Source: Listeria floridensis FSL S10-1187 (GTDB lineage Bacteria > Bacillota > Bacilli > Lactobacillales > Listeriaceae). Taken from it: 64,000 nt of DNA. Under the pieces are notes generated by a model. The model was not told where the DNA came from and did no database searches. It saw only the letters and a program-made list of their open reading frames with translations. The position numbers were made by a program, and so were the translations under genes. Location of the stretch: positions 1-64,000 of the forward strand of contig NZ_AODF01000027.1 of NCBI RefSeq assembly GCF_000525875.1. The letters run 5' to 3'. Shown piece by piece: positions 45,693 through 54,791 of this stretch (the first letter of the stretch is position 1; each line of letters starts with the position of its first letter).

Positions 45693-48600
45693 ATGCAAAC
45701 CAACAATTTTTCAAAAAAAAGCTAAAAAAGGATTAATCATTGGGGTAGCAGCTTTAACTTTAGGCGGACAATTCGCAGCTTTACCAATCAACGTTTTCTC
45801 GGCTGATGCAGCAGAACAAGCAGTTGTAAATGCAACTGTTGCAACTGTTTCGAACTACGAGGAATACAAATCCGCTTTGGCAGACAAAAACATCACTGAA
45901 ATCAACTTAACAAACGATATCTACTTCCCATCAGAAAAAAATGTTTACACCGATGTTCGTGTTACTCACTCTGTAACAATCAATGGGAATAACAATACCA
46001 TTTATGTGTATAAGAGTTCTATGAACGGTCAACTCGATGGTGCCAACACTGTAACATTCAACGATGTAAACATTGTTGCTAATCCAGAAGACGGTTTTTA
46101 CTCGTATTATGGACTAGTTTTGACAAGCGTTCCAGATTACACAATTAATTTGAATAATGTTAACTATTATGGGCCACAGGCAATTTACAATCCTAGAGGA
46201 AACGTTAATGTTTCTGGAAACACTACACTTACTTCAACTAGAAATCACGAAACCATGGAAGTCAAAAATTTAACGGTTAAATCTGGTGCAAATGCCAAAT
46301 TCACTACAAATAAAGGAAATAGTGTTCGCGGTTATTATTCAGGCGCTATTATTTTAGAAGACAACTCGGCTCTTACAATTAACAGCGGTACTTACGCATT
46401 CTTACTTGACGGAACTGCGCCTGTAACTATTGGAAAAAATGCCGTTTTGAATACTTCTAGCAACTACAGTGGTATTTCAGTACCAGCAGGAACACTCAGC
46501 ATTAAAGATGGCGCGAAAGTAGACATTAAAAGCTCTAGCCCAACAATCAACGTTCCTCAAGTAAATGTTAAAAATATTAACGTCGGAAAAGCATCTACTT
46601 TCAACGTTACTTCTTCAGCAACTTCTGCCTACGCTATTCGTACAAACACTGGTACTCTCCAATTCTTCGGCGATGCTAACTATGATATCAACAACTTGAA
46701 CCGCACAGGTCGTGCCTTGTATATGCCTGCTTCAAGCATCAACTTAAATGGTGCAACTGTAGGAGCATGGAATAAAGATAATATGACAGATGCACCTGAC
46801 CTTTCGTGGGATGCAGTTGTAGGATCAATCAAAATGTCTGGTTATGTCACACCATCTGCAAATACCTCAGATGATAATCTTAACGCTAACTTTAAAGCTC
46901 AGAACTATCATAGAATTGCAAGTGTTGCAGCTACGGCTCCAACTTTAGTAGTTAATACTATTAATGAGGATGCAAAAGTTGTATCAGGTACTGCTACGCC
47001 AGGATCTAATGTGACTATTTTAGTTAATGGTAAAACATATGAAACAGTAGCTTCATCAAGCGGTACTTTCTCTGTAGCCATTGATCCTGCTGCGAAAGAA
47101 GGCGATGTCTTCAAAGTAACAGCATCTAAAGGGAACAAAGAAGCTACTCAAACACTTACTGTAAAAGACGTAACAGCTCCTGATGCTCCTGTTGTTGAAG
47201 GTTCTATCATGACAACATCGACAACAATCAGTGGTACTGCGGAACCTAACTCTACTGTTGAAGCAAAAGTAAACGGTATCGTTATTGGCAGCACTAAAGC
47301 TGATGCAAATGGAAATTACACAATTAACATTCCTAAACAAGCTAAAGGTGTTTCTATCGCTGTAACTGCAACTGATGCTGCTGGAAATACAAGTAAAGCA
47401 ACGACTGTTAAAGTGGTTGAAACTAATAAAGATTACAAACTTACTGTAAACTCTTACAATCTCGGACAAACTACTTTAACTGGTACTTACGGTAAAGATG
47501 TTTCTAAAGTCCGTTTATTCGTTAATGGTGTAGTTGTTCTTCAAGCTACTACTAACAACGGAACTTACACTTTCAATAATGTTGCTAACCTAATTAAAGA
47601 TGGCGACAAAATTGAAGTAGTTGCTGTTGATTCTGCTTACGCAGAAGTAAACCGTGTTGAAGTTGCTGTTAAAGGTGAACTAGATACTTCTCTAACAGCT
47701 AATACTTACACAATCGGTCAATCTTTAACTGGTACGTATGGTAAAGATGTTTCTAAAGTTCGCCTTTGGGTGAATGGCGCAGTTGCTGCTCAAGCTACTA
47801 CAAATGCTGATGGAACTTATACTTTCCCAACTGCTGGAAGTTTGATTAAAGCTGGAGATAAAGTGGAAGTTGTCGCTGTTGACTCTAAATATGTAGAAGT
47901 AAACCGCATTACTGTTGAAATTCCTGCGGCTAACGAAACTACACTTACAGCTGATAGCTATGAAGCAGGTCAAACTAATCTTACTGGTAAATTCAGCTCG
48001 GATATTGCAAAAGTTCGTCTTTGGGTAAACGGTGTGGTGGTTACTCAAGCTGTCCTTAACTCTGACGGCACATACTCTTTCCCTAATGCTAGTGCATTAA
48101 TTAAAGATGGCGACAAGGTTGAAGTTGTAGGAGTCGATTCAAAATATGTAGAAGTAAAACGTATCACTGTTGATGTGAAAAGCAGCTCTGTAGTCACTGA
48201 CTACTCTCTAACAGCTGACACTTACAATTACGGAGATCCTTCACTTTCTGGAACTGCTGGAAAAGATGTATTCCGAGTTCGTCTTTGGGTAAATGGCGCG
48301 GTTGCTACTCAAGCAACGCCTAGCGAAAATGGAACTTACAGCTTTACGAATGCAGCTAATTTAATTAAAGCTGGGGATAAAGTTGAAGTTGTTGCTATTG
48401 ACAGCACATATAAAGAAGTAGCTCGTCTAGATGCAACTCCTATTGATAACTCATCATCTGCAATTAACACACCCGGCTATACGCTTGGAAGCTATACTTT
48501 AGACGGAACTGCTGGTCCTGACGTTGCTTATGTACGTCTTTGGATCAACGATAAGGTTGTCACTCAACGTATCCCAGCTAGTGACGGAACATTCAGCTTT

Positions 48601-48702
48601 GCAATCTCTGAAGGTCAAATCAAAGCTGGCGATAAAGTAGAATTAGTTGGTGTTGACAGTCGTTATGCGGAAATCAGCCGCACGCTTGTAACTGTTAAAT
48701 AA
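45693..48702 (+). CDS. Large secreted Ig-like repeat protein with pectate-lyase-like adhesive N-domain (frameshifted near start)
   Basis: With one A removed from the run at 45713-45720, ATG 45693 (AGGAGG upstream) opens a 1002-residue protein starting MQTNNFSKKAKKGLIIGVAA, a Sec signal peptide cut near FSADA. Residues about 55-410 form a beta-helix-like Asn/Thr-rich domain (TVTFNDVNIVA, NNVNYYGPQAIYNPRG) resembling the pectate-lyase-like adhesive domain of Listeria surface proteins. Two Big-type Ig domains follow (ISGTAEPNSTVEAKVNG), then five repeats of about 82 residues with a KVRLWVNG core and a GDKVEVVAVDS core. There is no LPXTG, GW or LysM anchor: it ends ISRTLVTVK. The function is probably adhesion or matrix; no catalytic site is visible. 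Confidence 0.85.
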
Positions 48703-48716
48703 TCTCCTGATTCACA

Positions 48717-48750
48717 TAAAAAGAGTGAGGAAATTTCCTCACTCTTTTTT
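48717..48750. terminator. Bidirectional terminator between the secreted protein gene and rsmI
   Basis: Perfect hairpin AAAAAGAGTGAGGAAA / TTTCCTCACTCTTTTT between convergent genes. One arm includes the last codons and stop of rsmI. Confidence 0.9.
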
Positions 48751-49623
48751 GATCTCGTGATAAGCTGCATAGACATCACGTTTTGGTAAGCCGCGCTCTT
48801 GCGCGGCTATTTTAATGGCTTCCTTTGAAGTAGCTTCTTCCCGCTCGATGATCGCTTCCACGTGTTCTTTAAGCGATAAGTCTGTCCACCAGGATGGTTG
48901 TTCGGCTGGAGTGTCACTGCTACCGGATACGACGATGCAGAACTCTCCGCGGACGGTTTCGGACGCGGCCCAAGCAAGTGCTTCTTCGACAGTTCCCCGC
49001 AAGTATTCTTCATAATACTTCGTCAGTTCTCGGCACAATGAAACTTCACGTTCAGCCCCAACTGATTTCGTAAGCGCCTTCAAGGTTTCTTTCAACCGAT
49101 GTGGCGACTCATACAAAATCCAGCTTTCTTGGCGCATCGCTAATTCCTCCAAGGCTTTTTCTTTTTCCTTCGCGGAACGCGGTAAAAACCCGTAAAAATA
49201 AAATGGCTGCGGAAGTTGACCTGATGCGATAAGCGCGGTTAATGCAGCATTTGCTCCCGGAAGCGCCACAACTGACACATCTTCGGTAAGCGCAGCTCTA
49301 ACAAGCTCATAGCCTGGGTCGGATATCGCAGGCATCCCAGCATCGCTCACAAGCGCAATATTTTGCCCCTTTTTCAAGTCTTCAACAAGCTCCTTTTCAC
49401 GAGATTGCTCACTGTACTGGTGATAACTTACCATTTTTGACTGAATCTCGAAATGGTTTAACAGCTTAATTGTATTGCGCGTGTCTTCTGCTGCGATTAA
49501 ATCGACTTCCTTTAAAATACGAATGGCACGGAATGTCATATCTTCAAGGTTTCCAATCGGCGTTGGAACAAGATAAAGCGTCCCGATACCGTCTTTATTT
49601 TGAAAGCTTTTCTGAATCTGCAT
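48739..49623 (-). CDS. rsmI: 16S rRNA (cytidine1402-2'-O)-methyltransferase
   Basis: 2'-O-methylates C1402 of 16S rRNA. The 294-residue tetrapyrrole-methylase-fold protein has GTLYLVPTPIGNLEDMTFRA, LIAAEDTRNTIKLLNHF, ALVSDAGMPAISDPGYELV (SAM-binding) and FLPRSAKEKEKAL. Start chosen at ATG 49623 (MQIQKSF), with GAAGGGCGG upstream; ATG 49629 is an alternative. It overlaps the GIY-YIG gene, giving a yabB-yazA-rsmI unit. Confidence 0.93.
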   Translation of the reverse strand: MQIQKSFQNKDGIGTLYLVPTPIGNLEDMTFRAIRILKEVDLIAAEDTRNTIKLLNHFEIQSKMVSYHQYSEQSREKELVEDLKKGQNIALVSDAGMPAISDPGYELVRAALTEDVSVVALPGANAALTALIASGQLPQPFYFYGFLPRSAKEKEKALEELAMRQESWILYESPHRLKETLKALTKSVGAEREVSLCRELTKYYEEYLRGTVEEALAWAASETVRGEFCIVVSGSSDTPAEQPSWWTDLSLKEHVEAIIEREEATSKEAIKIAAQERGLPKRDVYAAYHEIKKE

Positions 49624-49876
49624 CTTCATTCCGCCCTTCATTCAAATAAGTTTCTTTAGCCTTGCGTGATAATGCTTTAAAACGCGCCTCGGCTTTCGTC
49701 GCTTCGCTCCGTGTTGCAAAACGCTCGGAGTGGATCACTTGAACTGGGCGACGCGTTTTTGTGTACTTGCAGCGGATTCCATCATTGTGCTCTTGTTCAC
49801 GCCTTGTTACATCTGTTGTATAACCGCCATAAAACGTCCCGTCGCTACACTTTAAGACATAAAAAAAAATGTTCAC
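49595..49876 (-). CDS. GIY-YIG domain protein (YazA/YhbQ type)
   Basis: 93 residues forming a single GIY-YIG domain: FFYVLKCSDGTFYGGYTTDV (the GIY-YIG motif reads YVL...YGG), RREQEHNDG and the Lys/Arg-rich ARFKALSRKAKETYL. Structure-specific nuclease activity is possible but unproven for this small class. The GTG start overlaps the yabB stop by 4 bp (GTGA), and its 3' end overlaps rsmI. Confidence 0.9.
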   Translation of the reverse strand: MNIFFYVLKCSDGTFYGGYTTDVTRREQEHNDGIRCKYTKTRRPVQVIHSERFATRSEATKAEARFKALSRKAKETYLNEGRNEDADSEKLSK

Positions 49877-50613
49877 TTGCCTTTGCCATATAAAATCTCC
49901 CTCACAAGTTCTGTGTATTCCCCATTTTCTTCGTGAACGACGATCGGCGGCAAATAGCGCACACCCGGCTTCGCGTCCTTGATTCCTTCAACAAGCACCA
50001 TGTTCGCATCGCGCCCAGGAAGTGGATGTACCAGTTGAACGCGCTTCGGTTCAAGACGATGACGCTTCATCAAACCTGTTAGCTCGAGAAGGCGCGCCGG
50101 ACGATGCACAAAACTGGCCTTGCCTCCTTGGCGCAGAAGCTCTGAGCTGACTTTTATAATATCATCCAAGTTGCCGTGAACTTCATGGCGGGCAATTCGA
50201 AAATGCTCATTGTCGTTAACTTTGCTTTCTGGAGGAGTCGCAAAATAAGGCGGGTTACACGTCACAAGCGCATGTTTTTCTTTTCCAAGAAGTTTCGGTG
50301 CATCTCGAACATCCGCTTCAAGCATCGTAATCTTGCTCTCGAGCTTGTTATATTGGATACTACGGCGCGCCATATCGGCAAGCCGCGGCTGAATTTCGAT
50401 CCCAGTGATCGGTACCTCAGTATGTTTGCTTAACAGAAGTGGAATAATTCCGTTGCCGCTACAAAGGTCAACAATACTTCCTTTATGGAAAGGAATATAG
50501 GTGAAGTGCGCGAGCAAAACAGCGTCAAGCGAAAATGAGAACACAGTGGGACTTTGGATGATCCGCATTTCTTCCGCAAGTAAATAATCCAGCCTTTCAT
50601 CGCCTTTAAGCAT
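49873..50613 (-). CDS. yabB: tRNA1(Val) (adenine37-N6)-methyltransferase-like protein (YabB/TrmN6)
   Basis: 246 residues. SAM-binding motif IVDLCSGNGIIPLLL (about residues 44-58), GIEIQPRLADMARRS and the N6-adenine-methylase motif VTCNPPYF. It starts LKGDERLDYLLAEEMRIIQS and follows a GGGGGAT ribosome-binding site. The role in tRNA modification is by family. An intrinsic terminator lies between it and yabA, so transcription from yabA may be attenuated here. Confidence 0.92.
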   Translation of the reverse strand: MLKGDERLDYLLAEEMRIIQSPTVFSFSLDAVLLAHFTYIPFHKGSIVDLCSGNGIIPLLLSKHTEVPITGIEIQPRLADMARRSIQYNKLESKITMLEADVRDAPKLLGKEKHALVTCNPPYFATPPESKVNDNEHFRIARHEVHGNLDDIIKVSSELLRQGGKASFVHRPARLLELTGLMKRHRLEPKRVQLVHPLPGRDANMVLVEGIKDAKPGVRYLPPIVVHEENGEYTELVREILYGKGK

Positions 50614-50628
50614 GTTCTATCCCCCTTT

Positions 50629-50656
50629 AAAAAAAGCCTCTCAAGAAACGAGAGGC
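50629..50656 (-). terminator. Terminator between yabA and yabB
   Basis: Hairpin GCCTCTC / GAGAGGC followed by seven T on the minus strand, 15 bp before the yabB ATG. Confidence 0.8.
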
Positions 50657-50662
50657 GGTCGT

Positions 50663-51038
50663 TTATTTTTTGTTGAGTAAGGAGAGACAGAACAAGCAAT
50701 CTTCCCCATTACTTCTTGGGCTGCCGAAGTGAATGTTGCAAACATGGAACCCTTCTTTGTAAAGTTTCACAAGGTTGTCGTGACCTTCGCCAAGTTCGAT
50801 CATCTGCTGCATTGCTTCCTTGCGATCTTCCGCCATGATTCCTTCATCATTTTCCGAATCCGCTAAATTTCTCGTTTCGCCAAGTCTTTTTCTCAAATAA
50901 TCATTTTCAATCTCAAGTCGGTTATTTTCTTCAAGCATGCTGCCGAGATTCGTTTTTAGATCGCCAAGCTGCTGATAAAGCTCGCCGATTTGCTCCTCCA
51001 TATTGCTGACTGAATCAAATAATGCCTTTTTTATCCAC
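50663..51038 (-). CDS. yabA: DNA replication initiation control protein YabA (frameshifted)
   Basis: Negative regulator of DnaA that also binds the DnaN clamp. The unbroken frame starts at ATG 51001 ([20 protein letters not shown]). Upstream in another frame lies GTG 51038 ([11 protein letters not shown]), the family N-terminus, after TGAGGTGA. A run of six T at 51027-51032 (five expected) separates them. Corrected length is 124 residues. The N-terminal half is a leucine-zipper coiled coil; the C-terminal half has the zinc site with His and Cys residues ([20 protein letters not shown]). Confidence 0.92.
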
Positions 51039-51048
51039 TTTCTTCACC

Positions 51049-51888
51049 TCAAGACTTTGCCTTTTCAGCTAAAAAGGTGTTATATGGGCGGAGTTCATCC
51101 AGTTCATATTCAAGAACTAGTTCATCTTCTGGAAGACGAACTTGGAGAATTCGTTTCAGTAAGTTGATGCCCGTCACTTTTCCTTCTGCTCCTTCAGGCG
51201 TAGTTACCTTCACACCTACATCCGGCATTTCGCGTTTTGCTTGTTCATATTCATCGTTTTCATACTTCAAACAACACATCAAACGTCCGCATAGCCCAGA
51301 AATTTTCGTTGGATTCAGCGATAAATTTTGATCTTTCGCCATTTTAATCGAAACCGGCTCAAAATCGCCTAGGAATGTCGAGCAACAAAGCATTCTACCG
51401 CAAGGCCCGATTCCACCAAGCAGTTTCGCTTCATCACGCACTCCAATCTGCCGCAGTTCAATCCGCGTTCTGAAAACAGAGGCAAGATCCTTCACAAGTT
51501 CGCGGAAATCAACCCGTCCTTCTGCTGTAAAATAAAAAATAATTTTGTTGCGATCAAATGTATAATCTACATCCACGAGATTCATTTCGATATCATGCTC
51601 GCGAATTTTTTCATCACAAAGCAAAAAAGCTTTTTCACAGGAAAGATTGTTCTCTGCAACCGCCTTATAGTCATCCGCTGTTGCAATCCGAATCACATTT
51701 TTAAGCGGCAAGACCACATCTTCCTCATCCACCATCCGCGGTTCAATCACTGCGCGTCCGAATTCAATCCCTTGTGCGTTTTCGACGATCACACCTTCGT
51801 CTTGTTTAATATCTAAATCGCCAGGCGAAAAATAATAAATTTTACCGGCATCCTTAAATCGGACCCCTACAATTTTAAGCAAATCCAT
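51049..51888 (-). CDS. yaaT: PSP1-domain protein YaaT (RicT-like)
   Basis: 279 residues. The PSP1 C-terminal domain (about 65-190) and the cysteine-rich motif LGGIGPCGRMLCCSTFLGDF plus SGLCGRLMCCLKYE are typical of RicT, which in B. subtilis forms an Fe-S-containing complex with RicA and RicF that stimulates RNase Y. It overlaps holB by 14 bp and precedes yabA by about 10 bp, the conserved holB-yaaT-yabA order. Confidence 0.93.
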   Translation of the reverse strand: MDLLKIVGVRFKDAGKIYYFSPGDLDIKQDEGVIVENAQGIEFGRAVIEPRMVDEEDVVLPLKNVIRIATADDYKAVAENNLSCEKAFLLCDEKIREHDIEMNLVDVDYTFDRNKIIFYFTAEGRVDFRELVKDLASVFRTRIELRQIGVRDEAKLLGGIGPCGRMLCCSTFLGDFEPVSIKMAKDQNLSLNPTKISGLCGRLMCCLKYENDEYEQAKREMPDVGVKVTTPEGAEGKVTGINLLKRILQVRLPEDELVLEYELDELRPYNTFLAEKAKS

Positions 51889-52879
51889 GACCCCCTTGTA
51901 ACTTTAATACGAGCTGCTCCATCAGAAGCTGCGCATTCATGTTTGAATCCAGTTTCGTTTTTGCTTCAAGTACCGCTTCGATTTCCCTTGTAATTTCTGG
52001 CAGTGAAAACTGAAGTGCATCACGTTTTAGCCACTCAATTTGACTGGCCGAAATCACAGTGTAATTCTCATTCAGCATTAAATGCAACACATCCCGGTAA
52101 AGCAGCAGCAGCAAATCAAGTCCCATTGCCATACCTTTCTTCTCTTTAAAAAGCGGCATCCACGTTTCTTGAATAAAGATCAGCGGATTTGGTCCGTTAT
52201 GATGCAACCCTTCATAAAGCTTGATGGAAGCATTCCTTGCTTCACTGAAAAACTCATCTTCATTCAGCTGCTCAGCTTCCTTGATACTTCCCGTGATACT
52301 CGCAAAAATACGTACTTTTTGTTCGCTGATTCCAACTTGTTCAAGTTTCTTCACAAGCTGGTCAAATGGCAGTTCCCGAAACGTAACCGGCTGCAATCTT
52401 GATGCAATCGTTGGCAAAATTTTAGCTGGATTCGTGGTGAGGAATAGAAGCAGTGTCCCTTCCTCTGGTTCTTCTATAAATTTAAGCAGACTATTGGCCG
52501 ATTGAACAGTCATTTTATCCGCTTCATCAATGATTAAAACTTTTTTGTTAGATTCCATCCCTTGCTTGATTAGTTCCGAACGAATGCCCCGAACTTGATC
52601 AATTTTGATGCTTGCGCCGTCAGGGGCAAGCCAGTGAACGTCCGGATGGTTGTCATTTGCGATCCGCGTGCAGTTGACACACTCGGAACAAGCAAAAATT
52701 TCGCTTGTTTGTTCAAGACAAAATAAACTTTGGGCGAGCCAGAGTGCCATCCGCTTTTTCCCAACACCACTTGGTCCAGAAAAAAGATAGCCGTGCGACA
52801 AACGATTTTCTCGTTTGCTACGCTTAAATAGATTGATCACAACAGGCTGTAGTTCTTCTAATTCATCTTGTAATCTCAC
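51875..52879 (-). CDS. holB: DNA polymerase III delta' subunit
   Basis: Clamp-loader AAA+ subunit, 334 residues. It has the Walker-A-like GPSGVGKKRMALWLAQSL (about 35-52), a zinc-binding Cys cluster (CLEQTSEIFACSECVNCTRI), DEADKMTVQSANSLLKFIEE and TTNPAKILPTIASR (sensor 1). The yaaQ/yaaR genes that precede it in B. subtilis are not here, as in L. monocytogenes, where holB starts this block. Confidence 0.93.
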   Translation of the reverse strand: MRLQDELEELQPVVINLFKRSKRENRLSHGYLFSGPSGVGKKRMALWLAQSLFCLEQTSEIFACSECVNCTRIANDNHPDVHWLAPDGASIKIDQVRGIRSELIKQGMESNKKVLIIDEADKMTVQSANSLLKFIEEPEEGTLLLFLTTNPAKILPTIASRLQPVTFRELPFDQLVKKLEQVGISEQKVRIFASITGSIKEAEQLNEDEFFSEARNASIKLYEGLHHNGPNPLIFIQETWMPLFKEKKGMAMGLDLLLLLYRDVLHLMLNENYTVISASQIEWLKRDALQFSLPEITREIEAVLEAKTKLDSNMNAQLLMEQLVLKLQGGHGFA

Positions 52880-53017
52880 AAAAAACTTCCTTTCAGGTTC
52901 ATTCTTTCCTATTATAACATGACTAATAAATAACGCATGGCTTTTTAACTAAAAAATTGAAATTGATGTTTCTTATGCTTTCTTTGCCTTTTACTAGTTA
53001 AATATGGACAGTTAGAG

Positions 53018-53040
53018 GTTTTCAGAATAAAATAAGGTAA
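53018..53040 (+). promoter_or_regulatory. Possible sigma-B promoter of the RsbR paralogue
   Basis: GTTT (53018-53021) and AGGTAA (53035-53040) with 13-bp spacing, one base off the sigma-B -10 consensus GGGWAW, about 38 bp before the ATG. Suggestive because the gene encodes a sigma-B pathway protein. Confidence 0.35.
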
Positions 53041-53077
53041 CAGAAACGATCGAAATGTTTAAAAAGGTGGGAACACA

Positions 53078-53909
53078 ATGAAAAAGGAAAAACAAGAAAT
53101 CAGCAACTATTTAACGATCCATACCGATGAAATAATCGCTAAATGGCTCGATTCCATTTACTCAATGAAAATGCCTTATACTAGTCCAGTTTATGAACCG
53201 CTTTATAAAAAAGAATTAACTGAGGATAGTAAGCAAACTGTTCAGCTGATTATCGATTTTTTCCACGAAGACAAACAATATTTTGATAAGTCTTTAAAAA
53301 AAATGGCTAGAGCATATGTACCAAAGACGCGTTAAAAATGATGTTCCATTGCCTGAAGTAATTATGACACTTGATAAACTTCGACAACAAGTCTTAAGTG
53401 CCGCTGCAGTTTTTGCGATTCATGATGATTCTATTACAAAAGCAGATTTTTCCAAGATCATTCATACTGCCAATCAAGCTTTTGATACCATTATCGGACA
53501 GTTCAGCACACTTTATTACACACAAATTGTGAATTTCATTGAAAACCAACGTTCGCTCATTGATGAAATTAGCGCCCCGCTAATCTCGATTACAGACCAA
53601 ATCGCCATTCTCCCTGTTGTTGGTCGCGTTGACCGAGAGCGAGCTCAGCTACTTATGGAAAGTGCTGTCAAACGATGCAACGAACTTAATTTGAACGATC
53701 TTTGCCTCGATCTTTCCGCAACCACAACATTCGATACTGCTCTTGCCGAAATGTTGTTTCAGCTTGCGCATATCACGAAGTTGCTTGGGATTGAGCTGGT
53801 ACTTTCGGGAATTAAGCCGAAGATGGCGCAGGAAATGATTCGGGTAGATATGCAAATTGAGATTCCTGCCTATCATTCGTTAAAAGCATTCCTCAAAGAT
53901 CGGCTGTAA
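53078..53909 (+). CDS. RsbR-type stressosome protein (frameshifted)
   Basis: Paralogue of the stressosome scaffold and sensor RsbR, which controls sigma-B through RsbT release. The N-terminal fragment is an RsbR-like four-helix sensor region. The C-terminal fragment holds the STAS domain (about residues 160-276; LPVVGRVDRERAQLLMESAV, LGIELVLSGIKPKMAQEMI). A run of eight A at 53296-53303 (seven expected) causes the break; the corrected text reads SLKKWLEHMYQRRVKNDVPL over 276 residues. The first RsbR phosphothreonine appears retained in FDTALAEM, but the second is Glu (AQE). Its position beside holB matches L. monocytogenes lmo0161. ATG follows AAAGGTGGG. Confidence 0.88.
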
Positions 53910-53911
53910 TA

Positions 53912-53949
53912 AAAAGAAGCAGAACTTGGCTCATTCTGCTTCTTTTTTT
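53912..53949. terminator. Bidirectional terminator after the RsbR paralogue and HAD gene
   Basis: AAAAAGAAGCAGAA / TTCTGCTTCTTTTTTT between convergent genes. Confidence 0.87.
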
Positions 53950-54751
53950 ATGCAAAGTTTCGAAGGGCGTAAGCTACACCGTCCTCGTTATTGCTTTTCG
54001 TAATCTTTTTTGCCAGGTTTTTAATCTTTTCCGTCGCATTTTCCATCGCGATAGGAAGGCCGGCAAATTCAAACATCGACACATCGTTTTCTGCATCGCC
54101 AAGGCACATCACTTCCTCAGCAGTGATCCCGAGTTTCTGAGCAAGTGCTCGTAAAGCATGACCCTTACTCACATCCGGATGAAGAAATTCCAGATTATAC
54201 GGCACACTCCGAACTATCGTATAGCGCGCCTTGAGTTCATCTGTCAGCGCATCAATAACCTCCGTAATTTTTTCCGGCTCATCAAGTAGCATCACTTTCG
54301 GAATTTCAATCGTATCCTCTGCCTCATCAACAGTTTGATAATAAAGCGGCGTTTCAAGCAACAGCGAATCGCGCGCCGTCAAAATCGAAATTTCTCGATG
54401 CGGAATATACATTTTGACGGCATCAAAATACGTAACATGGGCACCAAGCGGGCTGCAAAAATCGAAAATCCGCGCTAAATCTGCCTTACCAAGCGCTGTG
54501 CTAGATACAATCTGCTCGGAATTCGTTTCAAGCGTGATCGCCCCGTTCATCGTAATCGCCACATCGTCTGCATGGAATAAATCGAGCGCATCAAGGCTTG
54601 TCTTAATCCCAGCAAGTGGTCTCCCTGTACAAAGTACGATTTTCATTCCGCGCTCGCGCGCTTCCCCGACTGCCTCTATGACTCCCGGCGTCACTTCATG
54701 CTGATCATTCAGCAAAGTCCCATCCAAATCAATTGCAACAAGTTTAATCAT
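53948..54751 (-). CDS. HAD-superfamily Cof-type phosphatase
   Basis: 267 residues. Start at ATG 54751 (MIKLVAIDLDGTLLNDQHEV); a long in-frame upstream extension covers non-family sequence and part of the intergenic space. HAD motif I is DLDGTLLND, motif II CTGRPLAG, a C2B cap (about 85-190), and motifs III/IV SKGHALRALAQKLG and CLGDAENDVSMFEF. It resembles Cof/YwpJ/YitU sugar-phosphate phosphatases. The substrate is unknown. GGAAGGGAAAGAG precedes the start. Confidence 0.92.
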   Translation of the reverse strand: MIKLVAIDLDGTLLNDQHEVTPGVIEAVGEARERGMKIVLCTGRPLAGIKTSLDALDLFHADDVAITMNGAITLETNSEQIVSSTALGKADLARIFDFCSPLGAHVTYFDAVKMYIPHREISILTARDSLLLETPLYYQTVDEAEDTIEIPKVMLLDEPEKITEVIDALTDELKARYTIVRSVPYNLEFLHPDVSKGHALRALAQKLGITAEEVMCLGDAENDVSMFEFAGLPIAMENATEKIKNLAKKITKSNNEDGVAYALRNFA

Positions 54752-54791
54752 CCATTCTCTTTCCCTTCCGACAAATCGCTTTTCCTCAAGT

